From the NCBI GenBank assembly GCA_934717675.1, contig CAKUYZ010000038.1, positions 1-15,655 of the forward strand: 15,655 nt of DNA, in the 5' to 3' direction. The position numbers were made by a program, and so were the translations under genes. The stretch is from an uncultured Bacteroidales bacterium (lineage in GTDB: Bacteria; Bacteroidota; Bacteroidia; Bacteroidales; Marinilabiliaceae). Shown piece after piece: positions 1 through 6,627 of the stretch. Each line of letters opens with the position of its first letter. Positions within the stretch are counted from its first letter, which is position 1. The notes under the pieces were generated by a model. The model did no database searches. It had not been told where the DNA came from and saw only the letters and a program-made list of their open reading frames with translations.

Positions 1-17
1 GTACAGACTTAACGGCG

Positions 18-48
18 CAAAGTTATGGACTTTAATTGATAATTGAAA
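18..48 (-). promoter_or_regulatory. Bacteroidetes-type promoter facing left, out of the window
   Basis: On the minus strand, positions 25-18 read TAACTTTG, a full match to the Bacteroidetes -7 consensus TAnnTTTG. Nineteen bases upstream, positions 48-45 read TTTC, one mismatch from the -33 element TTTG. The spacing fits the known sigma-ABfr promoter architecture. Transcription would start near position 11 and run leftwards, so it should serve a gene beyond the left edge, divergent from the nuclease gene. The elements are seen in the sequence; activity is inferred. Confidence 0.6.
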
Positions 49-60
49 GGACTAAATTGC
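31..60 (+). promoter_or_regulatory. possible weak promoter for the bifunctional nuclease gene
   Basis: TTTA at 31-34 and TAAATTG at 53-59, 18 bases apart, resemble a degraded TTTG/TAnnTTTG pair on the + strand. A start near 67 would give a leader of about 60 bases before the ATG at 130. It would also place the upstream TTG at 43 outside the transcript. The match is poor and the call is tentative. Confidence 0.25.
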
Positions 61-129
61 GGGGTAGCGGAAAAAACCTTATCTTCATTTCCCGAAAGCA
101 GGGCTGATGTTCAATTTTTTCTAGAGCCT

Positions 130-693
130 ATGGATGACGGTATGGAGGCCCTTGTGCCATTGCGCGTGGCTGCCATCTTGGATGGCGGCGGCAACAACAT
201 ATATAACCTTGTGATGCAAGAGATAACGGGGCGGCGGCGAATGGTCATCACCATAGGGATGTCCGAGGCGCAGGCCATAGCCGTTTTCATGGAGGGCATC
301 GCCATGCCCCGCCCGCTCACCCACGACCTGATGGCGCGCCTCATCTCGGCTTTTGGCGGGCGGCTGAGCCGCGTGATAATTGAGGGGCTCGAGGGCGGGC
401 GGTTCCGCACGAGCCTGGTGATGGACAAGGGCGGCGCGCCGGTGATCCTAGACAGCCGCACGTCAGACGCCGTGGCCTTGGCCATCAGGTGCCAAGCCCC
501 CATCTTCGCCCGCGAGGCCGTGCTGAGGCTGGCCAATGGCGATGCCGACGCCTTGCGGAGCGGAGCTGCCGGAGGGGTGGAGGGAACCCCGTCAGGCCTG
601 TTGCGAGAGAAGTTGCGCCACGCCGTGGCGGCAGAGGACTATGAGGCGGCCCAAAAGATACAAGATGAGCTGCGGCGGCGAGGCGAGGCCTAG
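130..693 (+). CDS. bifunctional nuclease family protein (DUF151/BFN) with C-terminal UVR motif
   Basis: The protein has 187 residues if the ATG at 130 is used. The central part has the hallmark segments of the BFN/DUF151 family: EAQAIAV, then PRPLTHDL, then DSRTSDAVALAIR about 60 residues later. The last 30 residues (LREKLRHAVAAEDYEAAQKI) form a UVR motif like that linking UvrB and UvrC, as in many Bacteroidetes homologues. Some family members have RNase/DNase activity in vitro; the cellular role is not settled. The frame stays open upstream to a TTG at 43, but family alignment places the N-terminus at MDDGMEALVPLRV (130) or at the next ATG (142), because the equivalent residues in homologues directly follow their start. 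The stop codon interlocks with that of the convergent membrane protein gene. Family call firm; start moderately sure. Confidence 0.88.
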   Translation: MDDGMEALVPLRVAAILDGGGNNIYNLVMQEITGRRRMVITIGMSEAQAIAVFMEGIAMPRPLTHDLMARLISAFGGRLSRVIIEGLEGGRFRTSLVMDKGGAPVILDSRTSDAVALAIRCQAPIFAREAVLRLANGDADALRSGAAGGVEGTPSGLLREKLRHAVAAEDYEAAQKIQDELRRRGEA

Positions 694-1025
694 GCCAAGA
701 AGCTGAACCATGAGTCGAACTTGCGCCCCAGGACGGGCTGGTAGCGCATGATGCCCTTGTTGACGCCGCGCACCCCGATGACCATCATCAGGAAGAATAT
801 GATGGTGGCCACCTGCCACGCCAACCAAAAATTGAGAAACTTGAAGACCAGGACGTAGGTCAGAGTCTCGATGAGGGCCAGGCCAAGCCCTTGCCGCAAG
901 TGGAATGTGGCGAACTCCGACCTGTCTGAACACACAAGGCGGGCGGCAAGGCTCACGAGCCACCCCACGGGGGTGATGTAGGCCGCGAAGGCCATGTTTC
1001 TTGATGTCTCGCTAATCTTGACCAT
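690..1025 (-). CDS. small Tic20/DUF4870-like membrane protein
   Basis: This 111-residue protein is mostly membrane. Hydrophobic segments lie at about residues 11-31, 47-67 and 69-87, separated by a polar stretch with SEFATFHLRQGLGL. The pattern AYITPVGWL, then a short loop, then EFxxFHxRQ is typical of the DUF4870/Tic20-like family of small bacterial membrane proteins, whose function is unknown. The ATG at 1025 overlaps the 3' end of lpxH by 14 bases; an alternative ATG at 995 would start 17 bases past the lpxH stop. Either way the gene is co-transcribed with and probably translationally coupled to lpxH, which suggests an envelope-related role, though this is only context. Its stop overlaps that of the convergent BFN gene in CTAG. 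Confidence 0.8.
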   Translation of the reverse strand: MVKISETSRNMAFAAYITPVGWLVSLAARLVCSDRSEFATFHLRQGLGLALIETLTYVLVFKFLNFWLAWQVATIIFFLMMVIGVRGVNKGIMRYQPVLGRKFDSWFSFLA

Positions 1026-1773
1026 ATTTTAAAATCTTTACGTCGCGGCCGTCGAAGACGGCGTATGTGAAGTGGCGAATCCAGTCCCCTATGACGAGCA
1101 GCCGCTGCCCGCGCCCGCCCACTTCGCAGTCTATGACCTCGTGGCGGTGGCCAAAGATGATGAAGTCAGCAGGGTCGCCATTGGCCACAATCTTGCGGGC
1201 ATACCTCACTTGAGTCTCGCTCTCCAGGTCTTGCAGGCCGCGCCCGCGCTTGCGCTCCTCGGCGTAGTGTCCCATGCGGCTGCGGTGGCTCCACGTGGTG
1301 GCAATCAGTCCGGCCAGGTCGGGGTGAAGCCATCGGTAGCAGGCCTGCAAGAATCGGTTGTGGAAGCACCACATCATGACGTGGTACCAACGGTCATACC
1401 CCAGGTCGTCTCCGTGCCCCAGCAGAAATTGTTTGCCGGCCGCTTCAATGCGCAGGTCGCCGTGGTGGACCGTCACTCCCAGCTCGGCGGGCAGGTAGTC
1501 AAACATCCAGACGTCGTGGTTGCCGGTGAAGAAGTGGACGTCTACGCCCCTGTCCGCCAACTCCGCCACCTTGGCCAGGAAGCGGACGTGGCCGCGCGGC
1601 ACCACGGTGTGGTATTCAAACCAGTAGTCGAATATGTCGCCTAGCAGGTACAGGGCCTGGGCCTTGTCTTTTATTGAGTCTAGCCACGCCACCACCCGGG
1701 CCTCGTGCTGACGGTGGTCCGCTAAGTATGGCGCGCCCAGGTGCAGGTCGGAGGCGAAGTATATGTTCTTCAT
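1012..1773 (-). CDS. lpxH: UDP-2,3-diacylglucosamine diphosphatase, LpxH type
   Basis: Cytoplasmic or peripheral membrane metallophosphoesterase, 253 residues, expected to hydrolyse UDP-2,3-diacylglucosamine to lipid X and UMP in lipid A synthesis. All metal-site motifs of the calcineurin-like fold are present: DLH at 9-11, GDIFD at 45-49, GNHD at 84-87, GHGD at 119-122 and GHRH at 208-211. The tail YDRWYHVMMWCFHNRF and the aromatic and basic residues after GHGD fit the LpxH cap region. The start at 1773 (MKNIYFASDLHLG) is chosen because the fold begins there; the frame extends upstream to 1857, but those 28 residues overlap the strong hairpin at 1797-1839 and look non-coding. The DUF4870-like gene overlaps its 3' end. 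LpxH-like phosphoesterases are common in Bacteroidetes and some could act on other substrates, so the exact substrate is inferred. Confidence 0.86.
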   Translation of the reverse strand: MKNIYFASDLHLGAPYLADHRQHEARVVAWLDSIKDKAQALYLLGDIFDYWFEYHTVVPRGHVRFLAKVAELADRGVDVHFFTGNHDVWMFDYLPAELGVTVHHGDLRIEAAGKQFLLGHGDDLGYDRWYHVMMWCFHNRFLQACYRWLHPDLAGLIATTWSHRSRMGHYAEERKRGRGLQDLESETQVRYARKIVANGDPADFIIFGHRHEVIDCEVGGRGQRLLVIGDWIRHFTYAVFDGRDVKILKYGQD

Positions 1774-1796
1774 CTGTGGTCTGTCATTCATTAGGA

Positions 1797-1839
1797 GCGA
1801 GGGAGGCCGTGGCGCGCTGCGCGTCATGGCCTCCCTCGC
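1797..1839. terminator. long GC-rich hairpin in the spacer upstream of lpxH
   Basis: The arms GCGAGGGAGGCC (1797-1808) and GGCCTCCCTCGC (1828-1839) are perfectly complementary over 12 bp. Pairing continues inwards to about 19-20 bp with two G-T wobbles, closing on a 3-5 base loop near 1816-1820. It lies 42 bases after the stop of the upstream lipoprotein gene and ends 24 bases before the lpxH ATG. There is no T tract on the lpxH side. It could be a terminator for the lipoprotein gene, an attenuator, or an RNA-stabilising or processing stem in the lpxH leader. The structure is certain; the function is not. Confidence 0.6.
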
Positions 1840-1880
1840 CTGTTTCCCTTCCCCCATTACCGTGCGGGGTGGCTCGTCGC

Positions 1881-3014
1881 CTATCTCAATATCTCCTTGA
1901 GCTTGTTGTCCAGCCTGGTGCCGAAGAGGTCTTTGCCAATCAGGCGGCCGTCTGGCGCCAAGATGTAGTCAGACGGGATGCTTGTGACGTTATATGTGGC
2001 GGCTGCGGGGCTGGAGACTCCCTTGAGGTCGCACACGTTGACCCACTCCTCGCCTGTCGTGGCGGCCTCCCACAGCACCTTGCTCGTGTCGAATGAGACG
2101 GAGTATATCTCCAGGCCGCTGCCTCTGTATTTTTTGTATATAGAGGCCAACTGGGCCTGAGCCTGCCGGGCGTCATCGTTGGCCGCCATCCAGAAGAAGA
2201 GGATCACCGTCTTGCCGCGCAATGAGCTGAGCGTGCGCGGTTTGCCGTCTTTGTCTGGCAGCGTGAGGTCTGGCGAGTTGAGAGGCTTGGCCTGCTGAAT
2301 GAGGGAGTCGCGGCGTGCGTTGGCCTTGCGGGCCGCGCGTGCGCCAAGGACGTAGTCGCACAAATATTTGACCTGCTCGCTGCGGGGGTAGGCCATTTGC
2401 AAAGACGTGGCCACGGCCGAGAAAAGCTGATGGTCGCGCTTGTCCATCACATCGAAGAGCGGCAGGCCTCCAATCTTCTGGAAGACTATGTAATAGCCCA
2501 CCATGGAGCGCGGGTTGGCGAACACTTTGCCGGTCATCTGGTCTTTCACGTCGCGGATGAGCGAGTCGGTGGCCGTGCCGTCTTGGAGCTTGGCCAGCAG
2601 GCCCGACGCCGCGGACATGACGTCTTGCAGGTCGGCGTTGGCCGCCGAGTTGTCAAACTTCACGTTGCCCACCAGCGCGCCCGCGCCGGCGTTGGCCGTG
2701 AGGGTGAGTGTCTCCGCAGAGTCCAGCACCACGGAGAAAGACCGCCCGTCGGCCAGACGGATGTTATAGAACGTGGGCTCGGTCTGGAGCTGCCCCCTGA
2801 GGCTGAACTCACCGTCCGAAGCCACGACCTGAGAGTCGCACAGCGTGGTTTGGGCGGTCAGGCCCATGGCCTCCATATACACCTTTTGCCCCTCCGCGCC
2901 TTTGATGACGCCGTGGACCTCTGACCGACCCTTTCCGGAGTCGCAGCCGGTGAGGGCGGCGCAAGCCAACAAGAAGGTGGCGCAAGCAGCCGCGCCTTTG
3001 AGTAGTGTCTTCAT
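1881..3014 (-). CDS. lipoprotein with DUF4369-like N-terminus and redoxin (TlpA-like) domain lacking CxxC
   Basis: The 377-residue protein starts with a lipoprotein signal ending LTGC (Cys24), so it should be lipid-anchored in the envelope. Residues from about 30 to 130 (VHGVIKGAEGQKVYME, then a beta-rich stretch) match the DUF4369 pattern often found ahead of thioredoxin domains in Bacteroidetes. The last 135 residues form a redoxin/TlpA-like domain: SPDLTLPDKDGKPRTLSSL, then GKTVILFFW, then a cis-proline region NVTSIPSDYIL. Where homologues have W-C-x-x-C, this one reads AANDDA, so both catalytic cysteines are replaced. The fold appears intact but thiol-disulfide chemistry is not expected; a binding or chaperone-like role is possible. 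The ATG at 3014 is preferred to the upstream TTG at 3041, which would add nine residues ahead of the signal peptide. A good -7 element sits just upstream, so it may have its own promoter. Confidence 0.85.
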   Translation of the reverse strand: MKTLLKGAAACATFLLACAALTGCDSGKGRSEVHGVIKGAEGQKVYMEAMGLTAQTTLCDSQVVASDGEFSLRGQLQTEPTFYNIRLADGRSFSVVLDSAETLTLTANAGAGALVGNVKFDNSAANADLQDVMSAASGLLAKLQDGTATDSLIRDVKDQMTGKVFANPRSMVGYYIVFQKIGGLPLFDVMDKRDHQLFSAVATSLQMAYPRSEQVKYLCDYVLGARAARKANARRDSLIQQAKPLNSPDLTLPDKDGKPRTLSSLRGKTVILFFWMAANDDARQAQAQLASIYKKYRGSGLEIYSVSFDTSKVLWEAATTGEEWVNVCDLKGVSSPAAATYNVTSIPSDYILAPDGRLIGKDLFGTRLDNKLKEILR

Positions 3015-3038
3015 CAATGAAACGATTTTTAGCGACCG

Positions 3039-3046
3039 CAAATATA
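3039..3046 (-). promoter_or_regulatory. -7 promoter element of the redoxin-like lipoprotein gene
   Basis: On the minus strand, positions 3046-3039 read TATATTTG, a full match to TAnnTTTG. The ATG is 25 bases downstream, giving a leader of roughly 18 bases, in keeping with the short leaders of many Bacteroidetes mRNAs. No clear TTTG is found 19-21 bases further upstream, so the -33 part is weak or degenerate. The element lies in the 101-base spacer between the two lipoprotein genes. Confidence 0.5.
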
Positions 3047-3115
3047 CGCATTTGTCGGCCTAATTTATTGTGCCGCGAGAAGTGTGCCGGCGAAGGCCCA
3101 TCTATGGGCTCTTCT

Positions 3116-4180
3116 TCAGCGCTTTAGGCTCAGTCCGAGCCAGAGGCTGGTCACTGTGCCGTCTGCCCCCACGCTCATGACGGCGGGAGCGAACGCCTCG
3201 AAGTCTCCACGGCTCTCAAGCCCCGCCAGCCGCCCGCGCAGGCAGTTGGGTCTCTGTGGCAACTCCACGCCCGCTGGGGCCTCGACAAAGACCCGCGCCC
3301 CGCCAGCCACGACCTCGGCCACACGCCCCATGGCCTCGCGTGTGGCCATGAGCGTGTCTGTCATCAGCACCATGGCGAACTTTTTGCCATTCAAAGCCTC
3401 AGACGGCACGCTGTCTCCCCTCTCGCTCACAAAGGTGAAGTCGGGCGCGTGGCCTCCGGCGCCCATCCTCTCGTTCAGGCTTATGAGGCGGCCTGTCATG
3501 GCCAGCTTGCCGGCTCGGCGGCGCAGCTGCGCAATGTCGGGGTGAGACGCCGCCATGCGCCCGAAGCGGCGGGCCAAGAGGCGATAGTCCGCCACGTCGG
3601 CATATAGCCCCGGCAGGCCAAGGATGGCGGCGGCGGCGAGCGACGTGTCTGGCAGCGTGGCCAGCAGGGCGTCAGCCTCGGCGCGCGCGGCTTCCCTAAG
3701 CTCCATTATGCTGTCGGCAGCGGCTTTGCACCGTTCTGCGCTGGAGAGGCCTCCTTGTGCCGATATGGCGGCGTCGGTGGCCGCTGTCAGACGCCTGAGC
3801 AGCCGCTCCGCGGATATGGCCGCGCGCGTGTCGGGGTCCGAGGCGGTGATTTTGTCCCACTCCTGCCATGTGCCGCAGAGCCGTTGCGCAGCTCCGTGTC
3901 TGACCACCAGCGGGAGGCAGTGGTTGTCGTCCCACTTGGCCAGGTATATGCCCTGGGGCAGGGTGTCGGCGTGGGCGGCATAGACGCCGCTGGCGTCAGG
4001 GGAGATGGAGGCGGTCGCGCTGTCTGCCGTCAAGACGGAGACGAGCGTCATGTCGCCTGTGGCGGTGCGGTTGAGGTCAATCAATATCACGCCATCGTCT
4101 TGGGCGCGATGGGCGCAAGATGGCAATCCCGTCGCCGCTAGCAGAGACAGGGCCGCGAGGGTGAGGGCGTGGCGCGTCAT
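3116..4180 (-). CDS. lipoprotein with strongly degenerate thioredoxin-like C-terminus, coupled to argH
   Basis: The 354-residue protein has a lipoprotein signal ending GLPSC (Cys22; proline at -2 is slightly unusual). The middle is alanine-rich and helical, about residues 120-230. The last ~110 residues begin HAPDFTFVSERGDSVPSEALNGKKFAMVLM, which follows the opening of a TlpA-like domain (xAPDFxLxDxxGxxvxLSdlxGK). The segment that should carry WCxxC reads LMTDTLMATREAM, with no cysteines, and the rest is shorter than a standard domain. It appears to be a more decayed relative of the lipoprotein at 1881-3014. Its ATG overlaps the argH stop in an ATGA, so it belongs to the arginine gene unit and is translated by coupling. 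The frame is open throughout, arguing for a maintained protein rather than a pseudogene. Function unknown. Confidence 0.8.
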   Translation of the reverse strand: MTRHALTLAALSLLAATGLPSCAHRAQDDGVILIDLNRTATGDMTLVSVLTADSATASISPDASGVYAAHADTLPQGIYLAKWDDNHCLPLVVRHGAAQRLCGTWQEWDKITASDPDTRAAISAERLLRRLTAATDAAISAQGGLSSAERCKAAADSIMELREAARAEADALLATLPDTSLAAAAILGLPGLYADVADYRLLARRFGRMAASHPDIAQLRRRAGKLAMTGRLISLNERMGAGGHAPDFTFVSERGDSVPSEALNGKKFAMVLMTDTLMATREAMGRVAEVVAGGARVFVEAPAGVELPQRPNCLRGRLAGLESRGDFEAFAPAVMSVGADGTVTSLWLGLSLKR

Positions 4181-5508
4181 TTGAGCAGGGCCGCGATGGC
4201 GTCGTTGACCTTGGCGAATGTGAAGCGCGAGCGGATGCGATCCATCTTCTCGCGGATCTTGTCATTGCACAGGTTGCCAATTGAGCCCTCGTGGGTGTGA
4301 TGAATCTGCCCGTTGAACTCGAAATGTCCCTGCTCAATCTCCATACCCACCTGCCTATACGCGTCGCGGAAAGGCGTGCCGGCCAAGGCGCGGCGGTTGA
4401 CCTCCTCCACGCTGAAGGCGTACTTGTATCGCGGGTCCTTCATAATGTCGCGCTCCACCTCAATGTTCTCAATGGCGTAGGCGGTGATGTCGATGCAATC
4501 CTTTATCTCGTCAAAGAGGGGAATGAAGACCTCCTTGATAATCTGCATGTCGCGGAAATATCCGCTGGGCAGGTTGCCGCTGATGAGGCGGATGGTGTTT
4601 GGCGCGCCTTGGATTTTGTTGCAGTGGGCGCGGACGAGCTCGAAGACGTCGGGGTTCTTCTTGTGCGGCATGATGCTGGAGCCTGTCGTCATCTGCTTGG
4701 GCAGGTGGATGAAACCGAAGTTCTGGCTCGTGAAGAGGCACCCGTCAAAGGCGAGCCTGCCAATGGTCTCGGCAATGGCGGCCAGGGCGAACGTGACGAT
4801 GCGCTCCGTCTTGCCGCGCCCCATCTGGGCATAGACCACGTTATATGCCAAGTCGTCAAAGCCGAGCAGGCGGGTGGTCATGGCGCGGTTGAGGGGGAAT
4901 GACGAGCCGTAGCCCGCCGCCGCGCCGAGGGGGTTCTGGTTGGCCACGTCCCACGCCGCGGCCAGCATCGTCATGTCATCGGTCAGGCTCTCGGCGTAGG
5001 CGCCGAACCACAGGCCGAAAGATGACGGCATGGCCACCTGGAGGTGCGTGTAGCCGGGGATGAGGATGTCTTTATATTTCTCGCTCTGCGACTGCAAGAC
5101 GTCAAACAACTTGGAGACGCGGCCCACGAGGTCCTCTATCTGGGCGCGGATGTAGAGCTTGAGGTCGAGCAGCACCTGGTCGTTGCGAGAGCGGCCGCTG
5201 TGCACTTTCTTGCCTATGTCGCCCAGGCGGCGCGTGAGCATCAGCTCCACCTGTGAGTGGACGTCCTCAATGTCGTCTTCTATCACAAATTTGCCTTCCT
5301 CAGCGGTCTTGTATATGGCTTTCAGCTCTTTGAGCAGGGCGTCCAGTTCGCCCTGCTCCAGCAGGCCTATGGTCTCGAGCATGGTGATGTGGGCCATGGT
5401 GCCAAGCACGTCGAACGGCGCCAAGTGCAGGTCGAGTTCACGGTCGCGCCCCACGGTGAAGCGGTCTATGCGCTCGTCTTCTGAATATCCTTTATCCCAG
5501 AGTTTCAT
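4177..5508 (-). CDS. argH: argininosuccinate lyase
   Basis: Cytoplasmic enzyme that splits argininosuccinate into arginine and fumarate, the last step of arginine synthesis. Length (443 residues) is normal. Motifs of the fumarase/aspartase superfamily are clear: HSGRSRNDQ at 103-111, GYTHLQ at 152-157 with the conserved histidine, and the signature GSSIMPHKKNPD at 276-287 containing the catalytic serine on the mobile loop. The start at 5508 gives the expected opening MKLWDKG. It follows argE after a 42-base gap and overlaps the next lipoprotein gene by four bases (ATGA). Sequence details (for example QMGRGKTERIV) look like the Bacteroidetes branch rather than the E. coli type. Confidence 0.96.
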   Translation of the reverse strand: MKLWDKGYSEDERIDRFTVGRDRELDLHLAPFDVLGTMAHITMLETIGLLEQGELDALLKELKAIYKTAEEGKFVIEDDIEDVHSQVELMLTRRLGDIGKKVHSGRSRNDQVLLDLKLYIRAQIEDLVGRVSKLFDVLQSQSEKYKDILIPGYTHLQVAMPSSFGLWFGAYAESLTDDMTMLAAAWDVANQNPLGAAAGYGSSFPLNRAMTTRLLGFDDLAYNVVYAQMGRGKTERIVTFALAAIAETIGRLAFDGCLFTSQNFGFIHLPKQMTTGSSIMPHKKNPDVFELVRAHCNKIQGAPNTIRLISGNLPSGYFRDMQIIKEVFIPLFDEIKDCIDITAYAIENIEVERDIMKDPRYKYAFSVEEVNRRALAGTPFRDAYRQVGMEIEQGHFEFNGQIHHTHEGSIGNLCNDKIREKMDRIRSRFTFAKVNDAIAALLK

Positions 5509-5550
5509 TGTCTTAGGAATGGTTATTTTTGTCTGTTTCGTGTTTTTTTC

Positions 5551-6627
5551 TTAGAGGCGCAGGCCGGAGAGAAGCTCCACGTAGGTCTTTACGCCGCTAT
5601 CTATCTCGTCGAGGCCAATGAACTCGTCCGCCGTGTGCGAGCGCGCCGACTGTCCCGGCCCAATCTTGATTGATGTGAACGGCATCAGGGCCTGGTCGCT
5701 CATAGTGGGAGAGCCGAAAGGCTTGAGGCCCATGGCCAGGCACTTCTGCACAATGGGGTGGTCCATGGCGATGGCCGAGCTGCCAAGCCTTGTGGACCTC
5801 TCGCGCACGCTCACGGGCACCGCCTTTTTGATGAGGCCGAGCAGCTCGGCGTTGGAATACAGCTCGTTCACCCTCACGTCCACCACGAAGCGGCAAGTGT
5901 CTGGCACCACGTTGTGCTGTGTGCCGGCCTCAATCTGCGTGACGGTCATCTTGACGGGGCCAAGGAACTGGCTCACTCGGTCGAACGTGTGGCTCTTGAA
6001 CCACTCTATGGCCGGCAGTGCCTGATATATGGCGTTGACCCCCTCATTTCGCGCGGCGTGTCCGCTCTTGCCAAACGCCGTGCAGTCCAGCACCATGAGG
6101 CCTTTCTCCGCCACGGCGGGCTGCATGCCCGTGGGCTCGCCCACAATGGCCAGGCTCACGGGGCCAAGCTCGGGCAGTATGCTCTCCACGCCACCGCGCC
6201 CGCTGACCTCCTCCTCGGCCGAGGCGGCGAAGACGAGCGTGAAAGGCCTCTCGGCCTCCTCTTGCGCCATGTAGCGGAATGCGGCCAGCAGGCTCACCAG
6301 AGGGCCGCCGGCGTCGTTGCTGCCTAGGCCATAGAGCTTGCCGCCCTCCACTTGCGCCACGAAGGGGTCGCGGGTGTAGCCCGCGGCGGGTTTCACGGTG
6401 TCAATGTGTGAGTTGAGCAGCACCACGGGCTTGCCCTCGGCGCAGCTGAGCTCGCGAGCCCAGAGGTTGTTGCCCTTGCGGCACACGGCCATGCCCCACG
6501 CCGCCATCTGCCCTTGCAGCAGGTCGGCCACGGCGGCCTCGTCGCGGCTGACCGATGGTGTGGCAATCATCCGTTTCAGCAGCTCCACAGACTCGGCTGT
6601 GAGGCGTGAGAGCAGCGCGTCGTTCAT
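5551..6627 (-). CDS. argE: M20-family deacylase of arginine synthesis (N-acetyl- or N-succinyl-ornithine/citrulline type)
   Basis: A 358-residue M20 zinc hydrolase. Metal ligands can be read off: HxD in NSHIDTV (His74, Asp76), Asp105 in SNDAGG, the acidic cluster EEE at 138-140 (general base plus ligand), Glu164 in VGEPT and His331 in SRSHTADEF. The lid or dimerisation segment GKSGHAARNEG follows at about 186-196. Its place between argB and argH, with a four-base overlap with argB, points to removal of the N-acyl group in arginine synthesis rather than to DapE or a general peptidase. In Bacteroides the pathway is known to run through N-succinylated intermediates, so the natural substrate may be an N-succinyl amino acid; the sequence alone does not settle this. 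Confidence 0.88.
   Translation of the reverse strand: MNDALLSRLTAESVELLKRMIATPSVSRDEAAVADLLQGQMAAWGMAVCRKGNNLWARELSCAEGKPVVLLNSHIDTVKPAAGYTRDPFVAQVEGGKLYGLGSNDAGGPLVSLLAAFRYMAQEEAERPFTLVFAASAEEEVSGRGGVESILPELGPVSLAIVGEPTGMQPAVAEKGLMVLDCTAFGKSGHAARNEGVNAIYQALPAIEWFKSHTFDRVSQFLGPVKMTVTQIEAGTQHNVVPDTCRFVVDVRVNELYSNAELLGLIKKAVPVSVRERSTRLGSSAIAMDHPIVQKCLAMGLKPFGSPTMSDQALMPFTSIKIGPGQSARSHTADEFIGLDEIDSGVKTYVELLSGLRL

Noticed and set aside
43..129. N-terminal extension of the BFN gene from a TTG at 43
   Set aside because: The added 29 residues have no counterpart in the family and overlap the promoter region; a start at 130 or 142 fits homologues.
3094..3113. GCCCAT/ATGGGC inverted repeat as terminator of the argB-argE-argH-lipoprotein unit
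   Set aside because: The usable stem is about 5 bp and no T tract follows on the minus strand; too weak to call.
4291..4902. 203-codon + strand frame opposite argH
   Set aside because: It mirrors the conserved argH sequence including the catalytic signature region; no independent coding evidence.
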